From assembly GCF_052050035.1 (NCBI RefSeq), contig NZ_CP189882.1, positions 4,092,001 through 4,156,000 of the forward strand: a DNA stretch of 64,000 nucleotides, written 5' to 3'. Shown here one piece after another: positions 18,703 through 28,731 of this stretch (position 1 is its first letter; each line of letters opens with the position of its first letter). Origin of the DNA: Symbiopectobacterium purcellii_A (GTDB taxonomy: Bacteria; Pseudomonadota; Gammaproteobacteria; Enterobacterales; Enterobacteriaceae). The position numbers and the translations under genes were made by a program. Under the pieces are notes generated by a model that was not told where the DNA came from, did not search any database, and saw only the letters and a list, made by a program, of their open reading frames with translations.

Positions 18703-20094
18703 GAGTCTGTAAAGAATTTTGTGTAAATGGCTCCATTGCTTAACCGGAGATTCGTTCTCCATACATCAACATGAATTGGCTCATAGCAGGTTTCCAGTCT
18801 CTGATTGGCAAGGTCCATTTAGCAGAGGGCTAGATAGAGTAATTTTATCACCGAGTCATCCGTTGGAAATATTCGTCGCGTTTTCGTTATCTTGCGCAAT
18901 GAAGCATTTAACGACTCTATTGCGTTGGTGGTGTAGATAACCTTGCGGATCTCCGGCGGAAAGTCAAAAATGACGATGAGACGTTCCCAATTATTTCTCC
19001 ACGACGGGCTGATCGTCGGGAACTGCTCATCCCATTTGGCCGCGAAGGCATCCAGGGCCTCTTCAGCGCCCTCTAGCGTTGCGGAACTATAGATAGTGCG
19101 GAGGTCAGCAGCAACGGCTTTACGCTCTTTCCAGCCGACGTAGCGCAGCGAGTTTCGCACCTGATGCACGATGCAGAGCTGTACCCGCGTATGCGGGTAA
19201 ACAGCTTCAATGGCATCAGGAAAGCCCTTCAGGCCATCGCAGCAGGCGATGAAGATGTCCTGTAGCCCACGATTTTTCAGTTCTGTCATTACAGATAACC
19301 AGAACTTGGCCCCCTCGGTTTTGGCTATCCATAGCCCCAGCAGCTCTTTTTCGCCCTGGCCGTTGATGCCTAGAGCCAAGTAAACAGACTTGTTGGTCAC
19401 GGCTCCGCCGTCCTGGCTTTTGACCACAATATAGCCAAGCGACATTATTTTGATAACAGCCAGCTATGCTTCTTTGCCGCATATCAGGGCATAGGATGTA
19501 ATCATTTTTAAGTCGGTTGGCTATACAGTCAAGGTAAACAATGGGATAAAACGCATCCAGCGGCCGTTGCTGCCAGCGCTTAACGTCATCCATCACGGCA
19601 TTGGTCACTTGAGAAATGAAGCCAGCGGAAACATCGACCCCGTAGACTTCTTTAAAGTGAGCCTGAATATCACGGGTTGATAGCCCTCTGGAATAGAGAG
19701 AAATAATGCGGTCATCGAAGCCGTTAAGCTGCTTTTCGTGCTTACCGATCAGTGTCGGCTCGAAGGTACTGTTGCGGTCGCGCGGAATATCGAGCTCGAG
19801 CGCCCCATTTTGCTACGTACGCTCTTGGATGTCTTGCCATTGCGGGAGTTGCCTGAATTATTACCAGCCGGGCCATGCTTAGCATACCCAAGGTGTATCT
19901 CCATCTCAGCTTGAAGAACCCGTTCCGCCAGTCTTTTAGTCAGCTCCTTGAGTAGGCCTGATTCACCCAGAAGCTCCTGAGGGGAGTGGCAATCCTGAAG
20001 CAGTTGGTCAATAAGTTCGTTGCTGATAGGCATTTTTTGTCCTCTGAAGGTTTTCCTCAAAATGCCATTTACACAGATCTTTTTACACTCTCTC
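18703..20094 (-). pseudogene. IS256-family variant, near full length but broken
   Basis: Both termini are present (18703 and 20094). Compared with the intact copies it has an 11-bp deletion near 18826 that shifts the C-terminal frame, MITE-2 at 19430-19525, and a 1-bp indel near 19800. The mutator-type DDE core is otherwise readable. It lies head-on against the fragment at 18396-18702. Confidence 0.88.
19430..19525 (+). repeat. MITE-2 (96 bp)
   Basis: Complete copy in a TA of the IS256 variant. Confidence 0.93.
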
Positions 20095-20172
20095 AAAGTA
20101 GAAATTGACCCATCTAAAGACGAACGCTTTAAGAATTACATAGGGCGTTACGGTGCTGTCAGAAGCGACTAA
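20095..20172 (+). pseudogene. C-terminal fragment of an unknown gene
   Basis: An open frame of 25 codons (KVEIDPSKDERFKNYIGRYG...) runs from the IS256 end to a stop at 20170-20172. It probably belongs to the prophage remnant. From 20173 to 20339 no gene is seen; the stretch holds a direct repeat of TTTTAGTTGATCCTGC at about 20262-20308. Confidence 0.4.
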
Positions 20173-20339
20173 TCCCCAATATTGTGGGTTGTGCAGGATC
20201 TGCACACCTCCCGATATGGGCACCACCTGCATATTTTCATTGCTCCTGCTCATTTTTCTTTCTACTGTATATTTTAGTTGATCCTGCGTGTTTTAGTTGA
20301 TCCTGCATATGAGCTAACAACCCGTAGTGGCATAATTAA

Positions 20340-20693
20340 TTAGAGGGCCGTGACGAGAAAAGCTTTCACAACCAGAGAGAAAATACCTAAAACTCCAGCG
20401 CTCAGCATCCAGCGAATTAACTTCTGCTCAGAGCGGATACCGGCCATCTCAAGCTGTAAGTCTTTGCGGACTAATTGCATATCCTTACGCACATCGGCTA
20501 TCTCTGCGGATAGGGCCTTACGGACATCGGCTATATCGCGCTTTACCTCAGCGATATCAGCCTTGTTAGCGACATCCGCCACCTCATGAGATTTGCGTAC
20601 GACGAGCGAGATCGCCTTGGCCTGCTCTCTGGAAATACCAGCAGTCTCAAGCTCTTCTGATGCCTGCAATGTATCAAATGCAACCTGGCCCAT
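20340..20693 (-). CDS. Coiled-coil protein with C-terminal membrane anchor
   Basis: The start at 20693 (MGQVAFDTLQASEELETAGI) is chosen because AGGAGG lies 7 nt upstream; earlier in-frame codons lack a site. The 117-aa protein has a coiled coil made of repeats (DIAEVKRDIADVRKALSAEI, ADVRKDMQLVRKDLQLEM) and a C-terminal transmembrane helix (WMLSAGVLGIFSLVVKAFLV). This layout matches DUF1640/CCDC90-type proteins common in prophages of symbionts. Function is unknown. It lies opposite in strand to the KilA-N gene. Confidence 0.7.
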   Translation of the reverse strand: MGQVAFDTLQASEELETAGISREQAKAISLVVRKSHEVADVANKADIAEVKRDIADVRKALSAEIADVRKDMQLVRKDLQLEMAGIRSEQKLIRWMLSAGVLGIFSLVVKAFLVTAL

Positions 20694-20803
20694 AGCGGAT
20701 CCTCCTGTGTTAAGCCAAGTGTAAGCGATCTGACCGCCAATCTGCAAAATTTTACCCGTTAGCCCTCTGATAACCACATCCGTTTAATTATGGAGAAATT
20801 GTT

Positions 20804-21373
20804 ATGTCTAAATTAGTTGTCATTGAAAATACCGTCGTCCGTCAAGATGCTTTCGGGCGTTACTGCCTGAATGATTTACATCGCGCAGCCGTTGCACAAG
20901 GTAGAGCGACTAAATCACAGAGACGGCTTTGTTGAATAATTTAAGATACTGATTTATATAAGCATTATAAAATTTCAACGACTAATTTTTCCTCTCGGAA
21001 TGCTTTTTATTGTGCTAACTATTTGATTTGTCGTTCTAACAAAATACATTCTCTGTAAATGCATTCTAACTAAAGAAGATGTAAATCAAACGGTTAAATT
21101 ATTCAACAAAGCCCACAGAGACCTTCGGCTTTTTTCAAAAGCAAGGGTACTCGTAAGATAGCAAAATCGTTAGGTAATAACGCATTAAAGACAATGCATG
21201 GCGGCGTTGAATCAGGCATTTGGGTTGTACCTGCATTAGCTATTCGCTATGTCTATTGGCTTAAAAAAGAAACAATGATAGATAAAAATAGAGCCACAAC
21301 AGCCTGCCGATTTACCGTCATGATGAACGAAACACCACTGAGTCACCTCTCCGGGGAGGTGATTTATGCATGA
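20804..21373 (+). pseudogene. Phage KilA-N domain gene split by MITE-1
   Basis: The 5' part (MSKLVVIENTVVRQDAFGRY) and 3' part (RPSAFFKSKGTRKIAKSLGN, WVVPALAIRYVYWLKKE) are separated by MITE-1 at 20925-21113. Removing the MITE and one 9-bp repeat restores an open 123-codon frame ending at TGA 21373. The KilA-N DNA-binding fold fits the YCLNDLHRAAV and IWVVPALAIRYVYWL signatures. The MITE is the only lesion seen. Confidence 0.82.
20925..21113 (+). repeat. MITE-1 (189 bp)
   Basis: Perfect 9-bp duplication CACAGAGAC (20916-20924 and 21114-21122). Inserted in the KilA-N gene. Confidence 0.95.
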
Positions 21374-21410
21374 GTTCACCCCTCAGCTGCCTTTCGAGGG
21401 AGAATGGGGC

Positions 21411-21573
21411 ATCAAGCCAGACTGTCAATGACCCGCGCAGCCTGAAAGCATTGTTGTAGATGGACCCGTTGGTGATTTTAAACGTTTGCTTTGCCATGGG
21501 GAGCTGCTATCGGGAGCGATGATAGTGCTCTGATCCGGCGATCCCCTGAAAGTTCGATTTATTCAACAAAGCC
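21411..21573 (-). pseudogene. IS903-like left-end remnant
   Basis: About 160 bp match the N-terminal codons and left terminus (ATTTATTCAACAAAGCC) of the IS903-like element. The rest is absent. Confidence 0.8.
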
Positions 21574-21911
21574 GGTCTGCGTCCGCGCCAGGATGAGGGG
21601 TAACACGGGAGCAGTATATCTGCAATATCATCTTATGGAACCAGAACATTCATGCGGTCGAGAAACTGTGATTTACGGGAGGAATAGCGGGAAATGGCTG
21701 GCATCGTAAAAATATCATGATAAATAAAGTGTTACATTCTCATAACTCACTATTAAATCGCACCTTCCTTAGAGACATCACCTTCATGCGGTTTCAGGAT
21801 CTTTGAAATTCCTAGGCGTTCAAAAAGCCGTTTTTTTATATTAAATAATATAATAAATTGAAATTATACTTCCTTACGAAAATCAATCCAATCAGTAAGG
21901 TTTATTTTACT
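21574..21911. other. Intergenic region upstream of effector-like gene
   Basis: No gene is recognised in this 338-bp stretch. The last 100 bp are very AT-rich and include T-runs and TATATTAAATAATATAATA, where the promoter of the next gene probably lies. Confidence 0.4.
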
Positions 21912-22748
21912 ATGAATATGACAGTATCAAGCGGCGCAAGCCCAATTAAAGGAAATCATGCAACTATTGAAAAAGGCAATTTAAATAAATCAAATAGGAA
22001 CAGCATCACCAATAACATTCTTCAAGCAAATAATAGTGTTCTTACATTTTCATCTATAAAAAAATTCATTAACGCAAAAAATAATAATACCATTGATACA
22101 AGCAATATTAATCAAATTAATATTAAAAACAGAGAGTATAAAATCCAAGAAAAAGATGGAAAAGTTGAGATTATTAAATCAAAACAATACAGAAAATTTG
22201 ATTGCATCAAACATTTTCTTGAAAAATGCAAGGCAGATCATTTTTCCTCGGTAAAAAAAGATATAAAATCGATGAATAATCAAAAAAATCACATTAAAAA
22301 TATAATGACTCCAGAGCCTTATGGGCAATCGGCTGCTACCTCGATGAAAGCGTCTACCATTCCGCTGGTTCCCATTCGGCCAGCGCCGCCGGTTCCCACT
22401 AGGGCATTAACTCAGACTGCGCCCGTAGAACTGCGTAGCAGTGGGATACCAACGCCGCCGCCTTTGCCGCCTAACCCCCAGAAGGTTACGGTAAGCTCAG
22501 AACCCGCGTTAAGTCAAAAGACAATACTTAAACCCGAAAGCACATTAACTCAGACAGCACCTGCAGAACTGCGTAGCAGTGGGATACCAACGCCGCCGAC
22601 TATGCCGCAACCTCAGAAGGTTACGGTAAGTTCAGCACCGGTGGTAAATGAAAAAAGACAAGACATGGTCACAATGCTCAATTTGGAGGAAGTACTCAAA
22701 GAGGCGCAGATGAAACTTAATACCACAGTTAACGCATACTGGAAATAG
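21912..22748 (+). CDS. Ser/Asn- and Pro-rich candidate effector
   Basis: A start at 21912 gives 278 aa (MNMTVSSGASPIKGNHATIE); a longer frame from upstream exists but is less likely. The N-terminal ~140 residues are AT-rich in codons and full of Ser, Asn and Lys, like type III secretion signals. The C-terminal half is GC-richer. It contains PIRPAPPVPTR, which has both RxxPxxP and PxxPxR SH3-ligand patterns, and two ~33-residue repeats (LTQTAPxELRSSGIPTPP..., then QKVTVSS) at 22402-22504 and 22548-22642. A short helix ends the protein. No family is recognised. The layout suggests a translocated protein that binds host proteins. This is inference. Confidence 0.6.
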   Translation: MNMTVSSGASPIKGNHATIEKGNLNKSNRNSITNNILQANNSVLTFSSIKKFINAKNNNTIDTSNINQINIKNREYKIQEKDGKVEIIKSKQYRKFDCIKHFLEKCKADHFSSVKKDIKSMNNQKNHIKNIMTPEPYGQSAATSMKASTIPLVPIRPAPPVPTRALTQTAPVELRSSGIPTPPPLPPNPQKVTVSSEPALSQKTILKPESTLTQTAPAELRSSGIPTPPTMPQPQKVTVSSAPVVNEKRQDMVTMLNLEEVLKEAQMKLNTTVNAYWK

Positions 22749-22790
22749 TTGGCTTTTGTTATATTCTGCCGTTATTTGAGGTTTCCACGG

Positions 22791-23012
22791 GCTTTGTTAA
22801 ATAAACCAGATATTAGATGATAGGATGGTCCCCGCTGGAACACCTGTTATGCAATACGGACGCTGGCCGGCATACCCAACAGGGTCATCCGGTTCAGCGC
22901 ATTGACCATCGCCATCGCTTCACCTACCTGATCCTCATAGTCACGCAGGCTCAGGTGGCCACCCAACAGAGTTTTGATGCGGAACATCGCTGTTTCTGCC
23001 ACTGAACGGCGG
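22791..23012 (-). pseudogene. IS903-like right-end fragment, second lineage
   Basis: The mutated end GCTTTGTTAAATAAACC and ~55 C-terminal transposase codons (RIKTLLGGHLSLRDYEDQVG) are present. It is cut at 23012 where the prophage leader region begins. Confidence 0.8.
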
Positions 23013-23033
23013 TTATTGACGCAAGGAGAGCCC

Positions 23034-23111
23034 ATGCGCTATAGTCACTCTGTATCTGCAAATTCAGGTGCCGGAATTGGAACTCCGCCGAGATTCACCG
23101 CGACAAACTGA
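23034..23111 (+). CDS. Phage leader peptide, Icd/ash-type, 25 aa
   Basis: This is a second copy of the leader at 6229 (MRYSHSVSANSGAGIGTP...), again with AAGGAG upstream. It is one base out of frame with a longer Icd-like frame that runs through the hairpin towards rha. Confidence 0.5.
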   Translation: MRYSHSVSANSGAGIGTPPRFTATN

Positions 23112-23133
23112 CACGCCGCGAGCGTGTTTTTTT
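23111..23133 (+). terminator. Terminator hairpin in phage leader (copy 2)
   Basis: Same ACACGC / GCGTGT stem and T-run as at 6305-6327. Confidence 0.7.
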
Positions 23134-23292
23134 ATGTCGCAATCTAGCTACGCTTCCATGGTGAGCTGGATGGGGCAGCAGTAAGGCTGGCCGGACGGTG
23201 ATCCCGGTAGTTCCAACCCTGTTCAGTTCACCACCAATAGAGATTGGAACCTCTCGGTGGTGATAACATCAAGATCACTATTGGAGGTCATC

Positions 23293-23513
23293 ATGACCAT
23301 TCATACCAGCCTTGCTGCACCTAAAGTTACTATCCACGACGGTAAAGCTATTACCACCACCGATGACGTTGCTGCTTACTTCGGCAAACAACCACATCAT
23401 GTTGTACAAAAAGTAGAATCCCTTGAATGTTCAGAAGATTTTATCATCCGCAACTTTTCGCGAATGATAAAAAATGTACAACTTGCCAAGGGCGCAACAC
23501 GTGAGGTCTGCAC
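23293..23513 (+). pseudogene. Rha-family gene, N-terminal half
   Basis: The ATG at 23293 follows GGAGGT. The sequence (MTIHTSLAAPKVTIHDGKAI, TTDDVAAYFGKQPHHVVQKV) parallels the Rha gene at 6490. It is cut after ~73 codons by the terminus of an IS3-A element at 23514. Confidence 0.8.
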
Positions 23514-24260
23514 TGGTCAAGTAAATCAGGACACTTTTTTCTCAGCCATTTGTTCATAACTCACCGGAGACAGATCCCCGTTAGCGGCATGATGCCTGTC
23601 TAGGTTGTAGTAGCGGATATACGTCGCCACATCTTGCTCCATGTAAGCCCGTGTTGGCTGGGGTACCAGCAGCAACCATTCATGTTTCAGACTGCCCCAG
23701 AAGCGCTCCATCATCGCATTATCCCAGCAGGCACCCACGTCTCCCATACTGCTCCTCAGCCTGTAGCTGCTCAGCAGCGCCTGAAAGCGTTGTCCCGTGT
23801 ACTGCGCCCCCCTGTCCGTATGCACCACCAGGCCCGGCGGGGGAGTTCGCAGGTTATATGCCTTCATCAGGGCCCCGCAGACCAGCGATGAGGTCATCCG
23901 TCTGTCCACCTGCCAGCCCACTATCTGCCGGGAGTACAAATCCATAATAGCCGCCAGATACAGCCAGCCTTCACCGGTCTTCAGATACGTGATGTCACTC
24001 GCCCACACCTGATTTGGTCCCGGCGGGTTAAAATTCTGGTTCAGCAGGTTTGGGGCCACCTCTGCACCCGGGCGGGGTTTTGTCGTGACCTTATAAGTCC
24101 GGCGCTGTCGGCAGACCAGCCCCTCTTCCTGCATGAGTTTCCTCACCCGCCAGCGGCTGATTATGATGCCTTCTCCACGAAGCCTTTTGACCAGCGTCCG
24201 GCTTCCTGCTCCCTGCCTGCTGGCGGCGAACAGCGCCTTTAACCTGACCCGGACCTCCAC
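23514..24260 (-). pseudogene. IS3-family element A, orfB part
   Basis: The terminus TGGTCAAGTAAATCAGGACA and orfB from EVRVRLKALFAASRQGAGSR to the natural C-terminus (SYEQMAEKKVS) are present. All integrase motifs are intact and the nonsense codon of copy 11098-12264 is absent. The N-terminal part and orfA are replaced by the end of an IS21 element at 24261. Confidence 0.87.
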
Positions 24261-24322
24261 TGTCAATACCGATTGAATTCTGACCCACCCTGACAAAGTA
24301 AAACTGACCCACCCCCTTTGAA

Positions 24323-25111
24323 TTACTCGAGCGTAGCTGCTTTAGTTTTCTTCTGGATCTGACCGCTTTTCAGCTTATCTTTCAGTCGATAGCTTTGACC
24401 GCTGATTTGCGCGATATGCGCATGGTGAAGCAGCCGATCCAGCATCGCCGCCGTCAGCGTTTCATCATCTCCGAATGTCCCCGACCACTGGGTAAACGGC
24501 AGGTTGCTGGTCAGGACCACGCTGCCTGACTCATACCGTTTAGCGATAACCAGGAAGAACAGATTGGCTTCCATTTTACCGAAGGGAAGGTAGCCAACCT
24601 CATCTATGATCAACAACTTAGGCTTACCCACAACGCGATTAAGATAGCTTTTTAACTCCCCCTGACGATGTGATGCGAGCAGCTGTAGCATCAGATCTGC
24701 GGCTGTGACGAACCGAATACTCATTCCGGCCATCGCGGCTCTGTAGCCGAGTGCTGTCGCCAGGTGCGTTTTACCTACCCCGGACGGACCCAGCAAGACC
24801 AGGTTCTCCTGACGCTCGATAAACGCCAGCCCGGCCAACTCCTGGATCTGACTGCGAGGTACGCCACTCGCAAAGGCGAAATCAAACTGCTCCAGCGTCT
24901 TGATCACCGGTAGGCCTGATAAACGCAAAATAGTCTGCCGGCGCCGTTCGTTCAGCCCATCATGCTGAAGCTGTAAAGCAGCTTCAAGGAAGTCGGCATG
25001 AGTGCCGTTGCTGTCGATCGTCGTCTGAGCAACGGCGGGCCACTCAGCCGGTAATCTATCGAGCTTAAGCTGCTCGCAGAGCGCTGCGATACGATCATGC
25101 TGGAGGTTCAT
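24323..25111 (-). CDS. istB: IS21-family helper ATPase IstB
   Basis: A 262-aa AAA+ ATPase that assists IstA in target selection. Walker A is GPSGVGKT at about residues 112-119 and Walker B is LLIIDEVGYLPF at ~172-183. An IstB N-terminal helical region precedes them and a LTSNLPFTQWSGTFGDD segment follows. It starts at 25111, overlapping the istA stop as in IS21. The gene is intact, but its partner istA is broken here, so it has no local role unless another istA exists elsewhere. Confidence 0.9.
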   Translation of the reverse strand: MNLQHDRIAALCEQLKLDRLPAEWPAVAQTTIDSNGTHADFLEAALQLQHDGLNERRRQTILRLSGLPVIKTLEQFDFAFASGVPRSQIQELAGLAFIERQENLVLLGPSGVGKTHLATALGYRAAMAGMSIRFVTAADLMLQLLASHRQGELKSYLNRVVGKPKLLIIDEVGYLPFGKMEANLFFLVIAKRYESGSVVLTSNLPFTQWSGTFGDDETLTAAMLDRLLHHAHIAQISGQSYRLKDKLKSGQIQKKTKAATLE

Positions 25112-25220
25112 GCTTCTACCTCCAGTAGCGCCTGATACGCGTAGCCAACGGGTGCTGGAGACTCTCTGTGGGTATGGGGCGCGAGCAACTCGCCGGTACC
25201 GGTGGAGGAAATGCCAGTGT

Positions 25221-25316
25221 TATAGCCAAGCGACATTATTTTGATAACAGCCAGCTATGCTTCTTTGCCGCATATCAGGGCATAGGATGTAATCATTTTT
25301 AAGTCGGTTGGCTATA
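25221..25316 (+). repeat. MITE-2 (96 bp)
   Basis: Complete copy in a TA of istA, close to its 3' end. Confidence 0.93.
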
Positions 25317-25529
25317 TCTTCGGCAATGGCAACAACGCAGCCCGCTCACGCGGCATGCGTTGTTCAGGCGGAATACCGGTGGTGCCATGTTTACGGGTGT
25401 TGGCAACGGTGATCAACCACTCACCAATGCGTGCATTAGCCGCGGGGACGTCCAGTATCAGCCCAGCCTGGCGAAACGTGGCGGCAAGCGGCACAACAAA
25501 GCTGTTCTTGAGGTAATGGTTGAAACGTT

Positions 25530-25790
25530 GAGTCTGTAAAGAATTTCGTGTAAATGGCTCCATCGCTTAACCGGAAATCCGATCTCCATACATCAACATG
25601 AATTGGCTCATAGCCGGTTTCCAGTCTCTGATTGGTAGGGTCCATTTAGCCGAGATATTATGCAAGGCTAGATAGAATAATTTTAGCACCGAGTCATCCG
25701 TTGGAAATATTCGTCGCGTTTTCGTTATCTTGCGCAATGAAGCATTTAACGACTCTATCGCGTTGGTGGTGTAGATAACCGGCTTTGTTG
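25530..25790 (-). pseudogene. IS256-family 3' fragment
   Basis: The terminus GAGTCTGTAAAGAATTTCG and about 75 C-terminal codons of the transposase remain. The fragment ends at a partial MITE-1. Confidence 0.85.
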
Positions 25791-25857
25791 AATAATTTAA
25801 GATACTGATTTATATAAGCATTATAAAATTTCAACGACTAATTTTTCCTCTCGGAAT
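25791..25857 (+). repeat. MITE-1, left 67 bp
   Basis: Partial main-subtype MITE-1 cut by an inverted MITE-1. Confidence 0.88.
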
Positions 25858-25978
25858 GGCTTTGTTGAATAATTTAACCGTTTGATTTACATCTTCTTTA
25901 GTTAGAATGCATTTACAGAGAATGTATTTTGTTAGAACGACAAATCAAATAGTTAGCACAATAAAAAGCATTCCGAGA
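25858..25978 (-). repeat. MITE-1, inverted, partial (121 bp)
   Basis: The copy is cut at the right by the end of an IS903-like element at 25979. The three IS903-type termini at 25791, 25858 and 25979 lie in tandem. Confidence 0.88.
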
Positions 25979-26181
25979 GGCTTTGTTGAATAAATCAGAA
26001 TTAGCCGACAGGATGACTCCCTCTGCTACACCTGTTATCCTATCCTGACGCTGTGTGGCATACCCAACAACGTCATACGGTTCAGCGCTTTGACCATCGC
26101 TATGGCTTCACCTACTTGAGCCTCATAGTCACGCAGGCTCAGATGGCCACCCAGCAAAGTTTTTATGCGGAACATCGCTGT

Positions 26182-26370
26182 GGCTTTGTTGAATAATTTA
26201 AGATACTGATTTATATAAGCATTATAAAATTTCAACGACTAATTTTTCCTCTCGGAATGCTTTTTATTGTGCTAACTATTTGATTTGTCGTTCTAACAAA
26301 ATACATTCTCTGTAAATGCATTCTAACTAAAGAAGATGTAAATCAAACGGTTAAATTATTCAACAAAGCC
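26182..26370 (+). repeat. MITE-1 (189 bp)
   Basis: Perfect 9-bp duplication CATCGCTGT (26173-26181 and 26371-26379), inside an IS903-like transposase. Confidence 0.95.
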
Positions 26371-26557
26371 CATCGCTGTTTCTGCCACTGAACGCCGGTG
26401 ATAACCCACTTTCTTTTTCCACATATCATTACTCCCGCTCAGACGCTGATTCGCCACCGCATGGTTACGTTCATGGTACTTGTCCGGCCAGTATTTGGCT
26501 CCGCTTCGCGGCGGGATAAGGGGCCTGATTTTCTTTCTTAGCAACGCATCGTGGCAG

Positions 26558-26653
26558 TATAGCTAAGCGACATTATTTTGATAACAGCCAGCTATGCTTC
26601 TTTGCCACATATCAGGGCATCGGCTGTAATCATTTTTAAGTCGGTTGGCTATA
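26558..26653 (+). repeat. MITE-2 (96 bp)
   Basis: Complete copy in a TA of the IS903-like element; it differs from other copies at a few positions. Confidence 0.92.
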
Positions 26654-27275
26654 ACGGGCGTCATAAGCACCGTCTGCTGACACTTCCCTGATTTTTCGGT
26701 GGGTTTGGTTAATCAGGCCCGGCAGTGCCTGCGCATCTGTCGTTCCGCTGAGCGATAAGTCGGCACAGATAATCTCATGCGTCGCACTGTCTGCTGCCAG
26801 ATGAAGCTTGCGCCACACTCTTCGTCTGTCAGCCCCATGCTGCCTGACTTTCCATTCACCTTCGCTAAAGACCTTCAGACCGGTACTGTCGATGACCAGA
26901 TGCGAGATTTCACCACGCGTTGGCGTTTTTATGCTGATACTGACGGTTTTTGCCCGCCGACTGACCAGAGAGTAGTCCGGGCAGCGCAGTGGCAGGCTCA
27001 TCAGTGTAAAAACCGAGTCGACAAAGCCCTGTAATGCCCGGAGCGACAGGTTAAACACGCGCTTTATCATCAAAACCGTGGTAACAGCCATATCGGTGTA
27101 GTAAAGCGGCCGACCACGACCTTCAGGCGAAGCACTGTCAGTCCATGCAGCGATGGCGGACTCATCAAGCCAGACCGTCAGGGAGCCGCGTTGTCTGAGT
27201 GCTTTGTTGTAGGTGGGCCAGTTGGTGATTTTAAACTTGTGCTTTGCCATGGGGAGCTGCTATCGGGAGCGATGA

Positions 27276-27371
27276 TATAGCCAACCGACTTAAAAATGAT
27301 TACATCCTATGCCCTGATATGCGGCAAAGAAGCATAGCTGGCTGTTATCAAAATAATGTCGCTTGGCTATA
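27276..27371 (-). repeat. MITE-2 (96 bp) at an IS903/IS3-B junction
   Basis: Left flank is IS903-like sequence near its left end; right flank is IS3-B sequence. Two different elements on its two sides suggest recombination between two MITE-2 copies rather than simple insertion. Confidence 0.9.
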
Positions 27372-28731
27372 CCAGTGAGGTCTGACATCGCTATAATAAT
27401 GGGTTATGTAGCGAATAATGGATGATTGAGCAGTACTAAAGCTTTGGTAGCCAGTCGTTGGCACCCATTCAGTCTTCAGACTACGGAAGAATCGCTCCAT
27501 CGGACTATTATCCCAACAATTTCCTCTGCGACTCATACTTTGGGTCATCTGATAACGCCACAATGCCTGCCTATACTGACGACTGGTGTAATGGCTTCCT
27601 TGGTCACTATGAGACATGACTTGTTTGGGATGCCCACGCAGTTCCCAAGCCATTTGTAGTGCTTTGGCTGTTAATTCTGAATCTGGCGAAAACGACATTG
27701 CCCAACCCACGGGTTTTCGGGCAAATAAATCTAATACCACCGCCAGATACGCCCATCGGTCGCCTGTCCAAATATAGGTTACATCGCCGCACCAAACCTG
27801 GTCAGGCTTGGTAACAGCGAACTGCCTATTGAGCAGATTTGGAATATCAATACGTTCATTTCCACCGCTGTTGTATTGATGTTTTCTTGTTTGGCAACTA
27901 ACGAGGGTTAATTCTTTCATCAACTTACCCGCTAACCACCGCCCAAGTTTCACGTCGTGTGTATTGGTAACCATCGTGGAGATAGTCCTTGCGCCCGCAG
28001 ACCCGCCACTAACGTTCCACGCTTCGCTGACCAGGCTACGTTTTATCGTCCGCTCAATATCTGGCTCCTTAGGTCGACACCAATAGCGATAACTGCTTCG
28101 GTGAACATTAAAAATACGACACAACGCTTTCACTGGATAAAGCGCTCTTAGCTTTTCAACTACCGAGAATTTTTCAGTGAGTCGGACATTAAGAGCGCAG
28201 TAGCGTTTTTTAAGATGGCATTCTCCATTTCCAGTCGGTGGATTTTTTTCTTCATTTCTCTGAACTCAATTTGTTCAGGTGTTAATGGCAGACCAGGCGA
28301 TGTTTTCCCTTGACGTTCTAAACGAAGGGCTCTTACCCACCGGCTAATCGCTGAAAGACTGACGTTCATGGCTTTCGCGGCTTCCTGGTAGGTATAATTT
28401 TGGTCAAGGACGGCTTTGTTGAATAATTTAAGATACTGATTTATATAAGCATTATAAAATTTCAACGACTAATTTTTCCTCTCGGAATGCTTTTTATTGT
28501 GCTAACTATTTGATTTGTCGTTCTAACAAAATACATTCTCTGTAAATGCATTCTAACTAAAGAAGATGTAAATCAAACGGTTAAATTATTCAACAAAGCC
28601 GTCAAGGACTAATTTGGCGGTTTCACATTTAAATTCAGCAGTAATTATTTTACTCATTTTGGCACCTATAAAAATTATGAGGTAAGCATATCACCTCTAC
28701 TTAGGTGGCCAAATTCAGTATGCCACTACAC
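27372..28731 (-). pseudogene. IS3-family element B, one end lost, orfA split
   Basis: orfB (start 28133) is open as far as the MITE-2 junction. It has the DDE integrase core (VWCGDVTYIWTGDRWAYLAV, HSDQGSHYTSRQYRQ, NSPMERFFRSLKTEW) but lacks its last ~25 residues. orfA (MSKIITAEFKCETAKLVLDQ, start 28659) is interrupted by MITE-1. The terminus CCACTACA lies at 28724-28731. The complete counterpart is 55678-61562. Confidence 0.88.
28412..28600 (+). repeat. MITE-1 (189 bp)
   Basis: Perfect 9-bp duplication GTCAAGGAC (28403-28411 and 28601-28609), inside orfA of IS3-B. Confidence 0.95.

Larger units (their letters stand above)
24261..25529 (-). mobile_element. IS21-family element, partial (istB plus istA 3' part)
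   Basis: The right terminus starts TGTCAATACCGATTG at 24261. It contains intact istB and the last ~100 codons of istA (25529-25112), which are interrupted by MITE-2. The rest of istA is replaced by an IS256 end at 25530. Confidence 0.85.
25979..27275 (-). pseudogene. IS903-like element with two nested miniature elements
   Basis: The transposase reads from 27250 (MAKHKFKITNWPTYNKALRQ) to 26042. It is interrupted by MITE-1 (26182-26370) and MITE-2 (26558-26653). Removing both restores a 307-codon frame nearly identical to 60513-61436. The left terminus is lost where MITE-2 at 27276 begins. Confidence 0.9.
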
